This document shows, piece after piece, positions 56,617 through 64,000 of a stretch of DNA of 64,000 nucleotides. The DNA is from Clarireedia homoeocarpa (taxonomy: Eukaryota; Ascomycota; Leotiomycetes; Helotiales; Rutstroemiaceae). Numbering within the stretch: position 1 is the stretch's first letter; every line of letters starts with the position of its first letter. Below the pieces are notes generated by a model. That model made no database searches. It was not told the DNA's origin and saw only the letters and a list, made by a program, of their open reading frames with translations. Location of the stretch: positions 378,363-442,362 of the forward strand of contig LNKV01000003.1 of assembly GCA_001465935.1 (NCBI GenBank), in the 5' to 3' direction. The translations under genes were made by a program, and so were the position numbers.

Positions 56617-58021
56617 ATGGCACCAGCAGAATCTCAAAGGATACAAGACGCTCAGAAGCTGGCCAAGACAGATCCAGCGAAGGCAGAGGCGGAATACAAG
56701 GATATCATCTCCAAACCCCCCTCAGTTACTTCAGAAGCCGCCGTGCGGGAGTATGAGACTGCGTTGGTTAGCTTAGGAGAATTGTACCGGGACCAGAGGT
56801 GAGATACTTGACTGGCAGAAATCTTATATTATGAGGCGGTTGTTGACTTGCAATCAGGAAAGCAGATGATTTGGTAGATCTCATCACAAAAAGCCGGACG
56901 GTATTATCATCATTCGCGAAGGCCAAAACTGCGAAACTAGGTATGGATATCTTGTTTGAAACAACATTGCACCTAGAACATTTGCGGGGACTCTGCTAAC
57001 ATTACCCTTCACAGTGCGACAGCTCCTAGATCTTTTCAATGCCATTCCCAACACAACAGATATCCAAATCGCCGTCACCAAATCATGTATCGAATGGGCT
57101 ACCTCCGAGCGTCGTGGCTTCTTAAGGCAGAACTTGGAAACTCGTCTCGTCAGCCTCTACATGATCAAACAATCTTACTACGATGCCCTCACTTTGATCA
57201 ACAGCCTACTCAAAGAACTTAAGCGTCTCGATGACAAGCTCGTCCTCGTCGAAGTGCAACTTCTCGAATCCCGTGTCTACCATGCTTTAGGGAACGTAGC
57301 CAAGGGTCGCGCAGCACTCACATCCGCACGAACAAGCGCAGCATCCGTCTACACGCCACCTCTCCTTCAGGCCGGTCTCGACATGCAATCTGGCAAACTC
57401 CACGCCGAAGACAAAGACTTCAACACTGCGTTCTCGTATTTCATTGAAGCGCTCGATGGATATCACACACAAGATGAGCCCGAAAAGGCTACTGCCGCAC
57501 TACAATATATGCTTCTATGCAAAATCATGCTCAACCTGGTCGACGATGTCAACTCCCTCATGACCTCAAAACAAGCCGTCAAATACGCCGGCAAGAACCT
57601 CGAAGCTATGAAAGCAGTTGCACGCGCCCATTCCAACCGATCTCTAGAAGAATACGAAAAAGCATTGGGAGACTACCGCCACGAACTCGGCTCCGATCCA
57701 TTCATCCGCAACCATCTCCGCCGACTCTACGATGCCATGTTGGAACAAAATCTCATTAAAGTCATCGAGCCATTCTCCCGCGTCGAGATCGCCCATATCG
57801 CCAAGATGGTCGGTCTCGACACACAGCAGGTAGAGAGGAAGTTATCACAGATGATCCTTGATAAAGTGATCATTGGTGTATTGGACCAAGGAGCAGGATG
57901 TTTGATCATCTACGATGAGACGGAGAGAGACGAAGGATACGATGCAGCACTGGCAACAATTGAGAAGTTGAGCAGTGTGGTCGATGTGCTTTATACCAAC
58001 CAAGCAAGCATGTTGGAGTAA
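56617..58021 (+). CDS. RPN6: 26S proteasome lid subunit Rpn6 (PSMD11)
   Basis: Three exons (56617-56798, 56858-56940, 57015-58021; introns 59 and 74 bp) encode 423 residues. Rpn6 is a PCI-domain subunit of the 19S lid that clamps the lid to the base and the 20S core. The N-terminus (ESQRIQDAQKLAKTDPAKAE) and internal segments (CIEWATSERRGFLRQ, SLYMIKQSYYDALTLINSL, LLESRVYHALGNVAK, GYHTQDEPEKATAALQYMLLCKI) are characteristic. TPR-like helices lead into the PCI winged helix (YDAMLEQNLIKVIEPFSRVEI and AHIAKMVGLDTQQVERKLSQ). The end, SSVVDVLYTNQASML, fits family members. The ATG chosen has AAG before it and gives the usual start; an alternative start at 56532 spliced to 56617 would add only one methionine. 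Confidence 0.95.
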
Positions 58022-58636
58022 GTGTGAGCCGGGCATGGTGGAAGGAGGCCGTGTGGGGCAAATTCTAGAGAAATGCCAGGCAAATGAATGCAACTTGTAT
58101 CATAGAGGCGCAATGATGGGAGGACGTGAAATGATATGACACGATTCTCTAAGATTAAATTTTCTGCCAATATGGCTGAAGAACAATTTGCACCCAAGAT
58201 CCGCCTTTGACTGCAGGAGTAGCCGATATAGTGACATGCATCTGATGATTTCATCTTTTTTATATTTCGACTGAGCATGAAAGTGACTATTGAACGATTA
58301 GACTATCTCATAATTTGGGTGTATCAATTGTCCTGAAAATAACACCTAGACAGAACATATACCAGGAGCTCTGTTCATCCCGTTGCCGTACCGCACACAA
58401 TGATATGATAACAAAAGAGAACGAGACATCGCTCAAAAAGTGCTCCAAGGTATCCATCCATTCCCAATACTCCAAACCCTCCCAAAAACCCAACCGCTTA
58501 TTCCCGCTTATGCTTATCCAAAACCCTAAATATACCAATTGACCAACTCACCCGTACATAGATAGATATAAACATACACGAAACCATCCTTCCCCATGGA
58601 TCTAACCAATCGACTATGAAGCACACACAAATCCAA
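58022..58636. other. Convergent intergenic spacer
   Basis: These 615 bases lie between the 3' ends of RPN6 and the AT-hook gene. No coding frame, repeat or RNA gene is apparent. Confidence 0.45.
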
Positions 58637-61600
58637 TCACCTAACCAACCCCTTCCTCCTCCTCTCCTCCCCCACAATCAGCGCAAAAACCCTCTTCGCC
58701 ACAACATTCTCATCCCAGCCGGGCACCTCGCCCCTAAACTCATCCACCGCCTCCAAATGCCACTGTTCCAACCTCATCCTTTCCCTTCCCACCACACCAT
58801 CCTCCGTCTTTACTTTTCCATTTCCGTTGGCATTCCTTAAACTCACCCACTTCCCCAATAAACGACTGATTACCCTGGTCGAATTCCTCCTCCCATATTT
58901 CCCCCCTTCTCCATCCTCATCCTGATTTTCCGGTCTCCAGCTCTTGACAATCGCGTCGAGAAGAAGCCAGTGGTCTCTTGTCCAGATAGTGGGTGAGAGG
59001 TATGGAGATCCTTCGGAGGATTGTGGGGAGGAGGAGGCGAAGACGACATTTTTGCTGGGGGAGAGCTGGATTGGTTGGGAGTGGAAAGATGGTCGTTGTG
59101 GGGAGCGGAGGATGGATTTTGTTGGGGAGGGAGGAACTGATAGGGGGGCTTGAAGAGGGGGGGTTGGTTGGGTCCATTTGGGAGGGGGATTATTGTTGCT
59201 GTTGTTGTCTTTGGTGTTACTGGAAGGATGATGGTTTTCTTTGTGGTTTTGGGGAGCGGAAGGGGCGGAAGGAGCGGGCGCAAAGGCTTTGTTTGATTGA
59301 GAAGACTGGTTCTTCAGCGCGTTACTCCTGCTCGGAGAGGTATTGGTTAGGGTGCCTACCATAGAGGATGAAGAGTCCGGCGTGGGTAGATCGGTCTTGG
59401 TTTTTGTGCGAGCGCCAAGCAGGCCGAAGATACCTTTTGAAGTCTTCGTTGGTTGAGGTGTTGGAGAAGGTGGTATTTGTTCAGCAGCTTTACGAGGTCG
59501 TGGTTGAAAGCCTACCTTCTGAGGAATTGGAATGTACGGCTCAACTTGTTCTCTGACAGTATTTTTTAGTTCTGTTGAAGATGGTTTGGTATTGAGCTTA
59601 TGAGCAGCTTCCGGTTCCACAGAGGCACTTTCGGCGGAACTGGTTCTTTCTCGTCCGTTGGTTAGGTCTGTGAGTCCTTGCATTGGAGGTGATCCTAGTA
59701 ATGCAGAGATATCTGAATTCCTTCTGCTTGTCGATCGAGGTCTCGGTTCGAAATTTGATTTCTGAGGTATGTGCCAACCCGAGAGGTCCAAAGTTTCGTC
59801 GCCATCAATAGGCGGCTTAGACTGAGGTTGCTGCCTGCCATCAGCTTGTCGGGGGACAGTTCTAGGTGACGGATTGTCCTCTGGAAGTGCTCTTGGAGCA
59901 GATCCCAGGGGGGATTCCGGGGCTAGTTCATCGCTGTAAACAAGACGCTGACCATTATTCCTCCATGGACTTGGAAGCTTACTTCGTCTAGGCGCGTCTG
60001 AGAGATCAGACTTCAACTGTGCCTCTTGCTGAGAAGAATTTAGAGTTTCCAACAGGAGTCCAAAATCTTCATCGTCAACATCATCTTCAATGACAGCATG
60101 TTCACTGGAACGAGTGATAGCTTTGTCGTCAATTTGCTTGATCTCCTCTTCTTGTTCTTCTTCCTCGTCGTCATCTCCAACTTCAGCATCATTGTTGTCA
60201 TTGGGATTCTGATTATCATCTTCGGATTCCACGACTATAACCTTATTATCATCAGCCGCAGAAATCTGCTTGCTTACAGCTGCTCGCTCAGACGCCCATT
60301 TCTCCTCCCATGAGACAGTTTTACCCTTGCCAGCTCTAGCACGTGATTTTACTGGTGACTGCACGGCTGCAAGTTCATCGGGCGCCTTGTCCACACGTCG
60401 CATAGGAGAATTTTGGTCGACGGCATCTTCCTGTCGTACCGGCACAGCGTGAGGACTAATGGTGGCATTGATCGAGTTCGACAAGTGACGACTGCTAGGT
60501 AAAGTTAGATTAAAACTTTGGTTTCTGTCTGTAGAAAATCGTCTTTGTGATGCTCCGCTATTGTTGAATGTGTCGTTATGTATGGTCCGACTCCAGTTTC
60601 TCCGGTGCGAACGCTGTGGCATCAATTCTTCATTGTGATCTAGCCTGGGCAGTGACTGTTTTGCATGCTCGATGGGGTTCGAACGTATAATATTGGTTTC
60701 TGGATAAATGCTTGAGCTCGATCTTCTTTCTGTGGCGGGGCTTTTGAATGGGCTAGCCAAACTTTGTGACCTACTTCTTGGCAATGATGAGGGTATGATG
60801 ATGTCTTGTAAAACTCGACCAGCCTTCTCCGCGGGGGAGGGGGCATTGGTGGTATTGGTGGTATTGGTGGTGGCCGAATCTGGCTTCTCTGAGGGTTGTC
60901 TGGAAGGCTGTCTAGAAGGCTGGATAGGGGGAGGTAGCGATGGCGATGAGAATAAAACAGGTGGTGTTTGCGTCATTTCAGGATTTGCTTGTCGCTGCTG
61001 GTGAAGGCGGGCAGTATGTGTGTTTCCTCGTGGAGCCATTGTTGGCGGGGATGATTGCATTTGCGAGTTTACAACAGAATCTTCGACTAGCTGTGAAGCA
61101 GCTCGACTTGCCGGTGATTCTGTGACACTATTCCGCGCAGGATCAGGAGGATCAGTTTGGGCTTCATCGGCTGGAGGAGATAATGACTCCATCTTTTTAG
61201 CAGATTCCGTGGATCGAGTTGAACTTGGCTGCTTTTGCGATGAGGACGGTGCATCAGAAGAAGCTAATTTAGACTTTGCTAGTGAGCTAGGTCGAAGAGG
61301 CGCTTTACGCAATGGACGTGGAGTCGCGGCCTCAAGGATTGATGGTGGTATGGTTGAGAAGGAGTCATCATTATATACACTGTTTGATTTTCTGGCAGTG
61401 ACCAGTGATTTGGATGGGCTCTTCTTACTTGCCTCGTCGGTTTTGTCGTCTTCAATTCCCGAAGAGTCATCAGGTAATAACGGCTGCTTATTACTGAGGT
61501 TTCGAGCAGGGGTAGCAGCCTCCAAAATTTCTGGCGGTATGCTCGAGAACGAATCATTAATCCGACTATTTTGAACTCTAAGCAGTTGAGGGTTGTGAGC

Positions 61601-63154
61601 TTTCATGCCTGGAGTGGCAGCTTGGAGCACATCGGATGCGATACTTGAAAAAGAGTTGTTCTCTCCTGCATTATGCGCATCCTGTACAGACAAAAGACCC
61701 TTGTGTTGCAAAGGGAGCGCAGGAGTTTGCTCTTGTTCCTGTATCGGTCCACTTAAAGGCTTTCTTAAAGAGGGAACAGAATCTAGTGAAATGAGACTGA
61801 ATCCTTCACTTTCCATGATAGTATCAAACTCCGGCCTATGATCATCATCGTCATCATCGTCCATCTCATCTTCAGAAAGGTCGTCTCTGGGTGGTGCCTC
61901 TGAAGCGTCATCCAACTCATCATCAGAAAATGCTTCATCGTGAGATTCTTCCATGACCTGGTCTATCTCATCTGAACCTTTCATATGATCGTAGTTCTCG
62001 TGATCCTGGTCGCTTAAAGTGTTGGACTGTGGCAGCGGCTCTGCGCTTCTTGCGTTCTCTTCGTAGGGACTTGTCTCGCCTCCAGGCTTAGAAGGCGAAC
62101 TTGCAGTTTCGTGTTCGTCCATGAACCTAGAACTGGACCAACCTGTGGTTGGAGGCGTTTCCTCCCCTGGGTGAAACCTTGCGATTACAATGTCTCCTTC
62201 AATACTTGGAATAGGTGAAGTGGACTCGTCTGTAAGGTATGTAGAACGCGGGTTTGAGGGATTTGCATCGATCGTTTCTAAAAGGTCTATCTCCTCTGGT
62301 AAAAGATCCTCGTGGATATCTTGCACTCCGTTCCGGCTGCCGCTATCAGGTAGCTGGAAATCCTCCTGTGGGGTATTCCCCTGAAACTTTGGCGACACTA
62401 GGAGACCTTCATCGTTCGTAACTTTTGGCTCTTCCACTGACCCATTTCTATCATCGTCTGAAAACCGAATTTCTTCTCGTAATTTGGATCTTGGCCTTCG
62501 ACGACCCCGTTTGCTCGCCACACTCGATGCTGCGGTTTCCAAAGGCGTCTTTTTCTTAGAGGATGTTGGCTTTTTAGGAGTCGCCCCCTTCACAGATCTC
62601 GACCGTTGCTTTTTGTGACTCGTTTCCCCTTCGGTGTCTCCGATAAAATAATCATTCGTATCTTGATCGTCCACCTGTTCCCCGGCGCTTTTTCGACCGC
62701 GTTTACGTCCTCGAACCGGAGTTGCCAGTCTTTTTACCGGGGTATTCGATTTTCTCGGTCGACCTCTACCTCGTTTTGGAGTTGCGCCGTATTGCACATT
62801 ATCTTCCGTGTCCGAAAGTCCTCTCAATGGTACAGTTGTGGTCGTCGTTCGTTCTATTCGTCGTGGTATCGGTGCAGGCGTTGGACTGCTGAAGTTATGA
62901 GGTCTTAGATTGGCATGGTCATCCTCTTCGTCGGAATCTCCAGCCTGGACGGTGACTCTAATCTTCTGCGGCGAAATTGCATCTCCCACATCTAGCTCAA
63001 AAATCTGTTTTCTCGGAGAACTGCCAGGTGTTGGCAAGGAAAGGCGCGAATGTGGAGTCTTCCGACGTTTCGTACTCGGCGGCGCACGAAATACTAGTGA
63101 GTCATTAAGAGGATCAGGGGAGGACGGCGAACTATCATATCTCTCGGACTGCAT
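58637..63154 (-). CDS. Large AT-hook DNA-binding protein
   Basis: A single exon of 1,506 codons encodes a 1,505-residue, mostly disordered protein. Three AT-hook-like clusters lie near residues 128-136 (RGRGRPRK, canonical), 148-155 (RGRKRGRK) and 215-222 (KRGRRRPR), which should bind the minor groove of AT-rich DNA. A long acidic S/D/E-rich middle follows, with a D-run near residue 440. Three copies of a motif DSFSxIPPxILEAATP occur around residues 498, 532 and 595. S/T-P sites are numerous. The last 120 residues are folded-looking and Trp-rich (LSPTIWTRDHWLLLDAIVKSW, ISRLLGKWVSL, LEQWHLEAVDEFRGEVPGW, VFALIVGEE), probably the conserved domain. Chromatin or replication roles would be guesses. 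ATG 63154 is the first in frame after a TTG-only extension. Confidence 0.88.
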   Translation of the reverse strand: MQSERYDSSPSSPDPLNDSLVFRAPPSTKRRKTPHSRLSLPTPGSSPRKQIFELDVGDAISPQKIRVTVQAGDSDEEDDHANLRPHNFSSPTPAPIPRRIERTTTTTVPLRGLSDTEDNVQYGATPKRGRGRPRKSNTPVKRLATPVRGRKRGRKSAGEQVDDQDTNDYFIGDTEGETSHKKQRSRSVKGATPKKPTSSKKKTPLETAASSVASKRGRRRPRSKLREEIRFSDDDRNGSVEEPKVTNDEGLLVSPKFQGNTPQEDFQLPDSGSRNGVQDIHEDLLPEEIDLLETIDANPSNPRSTYLTDESTSPIPSIEGDIVIARFHPGEETPPTTGWSSSRFMDEHETASSPSKPGGETSPYEENARSAEPLPQSNTLSDQDHENYDHMKGSDEIDQVMEESHDEAFSDDELDDASEAPPRDDLSEDEMDDDDDDDHRPEFDTIMESEGFSLISLDSVPSLRKPLSGPIQEQEQTPALPLQHKGLLSVQDAHNAGENNSFSSIASDVLQAATPGMKAHNPQLLRVQNSRINDSFSSIPPEILEAATPARNLSNKQPLLPDDSSGIEDDKTDEASKKSPSKSLVTARKSNSVYNDDSFSTIPPSILEAATPRPLRKAPLRPSSLAKSKLASSDAPSSSQKQPSSTRSTESAKKMESLSPPADEAQTDPPDPARNSVTESPASRAASQLVEDSVVNSQMQSSPPTMAPRGNTHTARLHQQRQANPEMTQTPPVLFSSPSLPPPIQPSRQPSRQPSEKPDSATTNTTNTTNAPSPAEKAGRVLQDIIIPSSLPRSRSQSLASPFKSPATERRSSSSIYPETNIIRSNPIEHAKQSLPRLDHNEELMPQRSHRRNWSRTIHNDTFNNSGASQRRFSTDRNQSFNLTLPSSRHLSNSINATISPHAVPVRQEDAVDQNSPMRRVDKAPDELAAVQSPVKSRARAGKGKTVSWEEKWASERAAVSKQISAADDNKVIVVESEDDNQNPNDNNDAEVGDDDEEEEQEEEIKQIDDKAITRSSEHAVIEDDVDDEDFGLLLETLNSSQQEAQLKSDLSDAPRRSKLPSPWRNNGQRLVYSDELAPESPLGSAPRALPEDNPSPRTVPRQADGRQQPQSKPPIDGDETLDLSGWHIPQKSNFEPRPRSTSRRNSDISALLGSPPMQGLTDLTNGRERTSSAESASVEPEAAHKLNTKPSSTELKNTVREQVEPYIPIPQKVGFQPRPRKAAEQIPPSPTPQPTKTSKGIFGLLGARTKTKTDLPTPDSSSSMVGTLTNTSPSRSNALKNQSSQSNKAFAPAPSAPSAPQNHKENHHPSSNTKDNNSNNNPPPKWTQPTPPLQAPLSVPPSPTKSILRSPQRPSFHSQPIQLSPSKNVVFASSSPQSSEGSPYLSPTIWTRDHWLLLDAIVKSWRPENQDEDGEGGKYGRRNSTRVISRLLGKWVSLRNANGNGKVKTEDGVVGRERMRLEQWHLEAVDEFRGEVPGWDENVVAKRVFALIVGEERRRKGLVR

Positions 63155-64000
63155 GGTAATGATATGTTTGCGAGGGCGCAATTGCTGCGATTAAAGCTCT
63201 CTGTTTGCGATCTAAAGTACATAAGACTTTGCAGGGGGTCCGCTAACCAGTTGATTCGACGTCGGGCTCATCTCCACGATGATGTATGCTACGATGTGAA
63301 TATTGTCGCAAGATCTCAAGATGCGACGATATGGTTTGTTTACATTGGAAGCGGCCGCGGAAAGAAGAGATATGATTGGCTGCGAAATAGCTTCGTAAAT
63401 ACAACCACCTTTTCTGAAGTCTCGTCCCTCCACCCCTCGAATATTCCTATTTTCGATTTCAACATGGGAGTGTGCAAACCACCGACTCCTTGCAATAAGT
63501 AAGTCTTTGCAGTGATGAGTACATGGCGAGAAGCTTGCCTCATGCTATGCAAATAAGGAGCAGTTCTTCTGATTTGCGCGTTTCTTTCAACAATTTCTCA
63601 CTCTGCCACGACCCCTAGGTTGGATTGCTTGTTGCTTGTTGCTTGTTGCTTGTTCTTGCCTCTGTTACAAAGCAACACACAACACAAGGCTATGGTCATC
63701 CATCTAGGGATCTCTTTCGAACAGGGACTTGATACTCCCGTCTTTGTTCGATATGAGGACAAAGGAAGAGTTCAAGAAAGCAAATGTGATCCGGGCAGCG
63801 TCTTTGTTTGGACAATTACCCTTTGAAGCGCATTGTGCTCCCATGATGTATATAATAGCCATAGCCATGATCTTGTCAACACGCCCATTGTTCCCCCATA
63901 TTCGTTCTTTTACTTCTAATCTGCATTCTTCTGAGCCAAGTCTATCGCCCACGAACACCGGTCTTCTCTCGAGAAACAGGATCAGCCCGTGAGCCATGTC
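63155..64000. other. Upstream region of the AT-hook gene to window end
   Basis: No convincing gene is seen. A two-piece frame can be built on the + strand (63464-63498 joined to 63619-63826 over a GTAAGT...CTAG interval), giving 80 codons with a hydrophobic stretch, but that stretch is encoded by a TTGCTTG microsatellite (63628-63655), so I do not call it. The segment probably contains the AT-hook promoter and perhaps the flank of a gene outside the window. Confidence 0.4.
63628..63655 (+). repeat. 7-bp TTGCTTG microsatellite
   Basis: About four tandem copies of GCTTGTT, decaying at the 3' end. Confidence 0.8.

Noticed and set aside
63464..63826. Two-piece 80-codon frame with a hydrophobic segment
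   Set aside because: Splice signals exist, but the hydrophobic stretch is just the translation of a TTGCTTG microsatellite.
1..64000. tRNA, rRNA or CRISPR
   Set aside because: No convincing A/B-box pair or cloverleaf, no rRNA-like blocks and no spaced repeats; I could not run a covariance search, so a tRNA could still be missed.

Overview
This window is a gene-rich stretch of nuclear chromosome from a filamentous ascomycete (Pezizomycotina). The evidence is the short GT-AG introns (mostly 47-125 bp, several with a visible CTAAC-type branch site), the protein families present (DUF7918, fungal kelch-BTB, CYP52-like P450, DUF3429/TMEM69, VPS13, Cdc20), and the microsatellite-rich spacers. The general look suggests Leotiomycetes (Botrytis/Sclerotinia-like), but that is impression and not proof. 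Exon-intron models were assembled by hand from splice signals and frame continuity. I saw no rRNA, tRNA, CRISPR array or intact transposon.

Layout. 0-3.6 kb: two tandem + strand DUF7918 genes, the first cut by the window edge. 4.3-8.3 kb: a BAP31/YET ER membrane protein and the tRNA dihydrouridine synthase DUS3, both on -. 9.1-10.7 kb: a kelch propeller protein (+). 12.0-13.7 kb: a CYP52-like cytochrome P450 that appears broken (lost splice donor and a 5-bp frameshifting duplication). 14.4-16.9 kb: a five-exon kelch-BTB protein (-). 17.8-19.6 kb: the APC/C activator CDC20 (+). 20.7-22.5 kb: the TFIIA large subunit TOA1 (+). 23.4-25.0 kb: an unrecognised S/R-rich protein (-). 26.5-36.1 kb: VPS13 (-), about 3,208 residues. 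37.4-38.6 kb: a DUF3429 mitochondrial membrane protein (+).

38.6-46.1 kb is a sparse region rich in simple repeats, with one small two-exon gene at 43.2 kb. 46.1-48.1 kb: a degenerate protein kinase (pseudokinase, +). 49.2-50.9 kb: a DET1-type histidine phosphatase (-). 51.5-52.1 kb: a PRKRIP1/DUF1168 splicing-associated protein (+). 52.3-54.2 kb: chaperonin subunit CCT3 (-). 54.9-56.4 kb: the ribosome-biogenesis WD40 protein SOF1 (-). 56.6-58.0 kb: proteasome lid subunit RPN6 (+). 58.6-63.2 kb: a 1,505-residue AT-hook protein (-). The last 0.8 kb holds no convincing gene.

Most genes are conserved single-copy housekeeping functions (trafficking and lipid transfer, tRNA modification, cell cycle, basal transcription, protein folding and degradation, ribosome assembly) without operon-like logic. 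Several pairs share divergent promoters: DUS3/kelch, kelch-BTB/CDC20, VPS13/DUF3429, DET1/PRKRIP1 and SOF1/RPN6. The points most worth a second look are the SUMO-type motifs in the tandem DUF7918 pair, the decaying P450 between two kelch genes, the pseudokinase, the three-copy motif of the AT-hook protein, the G-rich VPS13 3' UTR, and a hidden small gene in the 7.5-kb sparse region.
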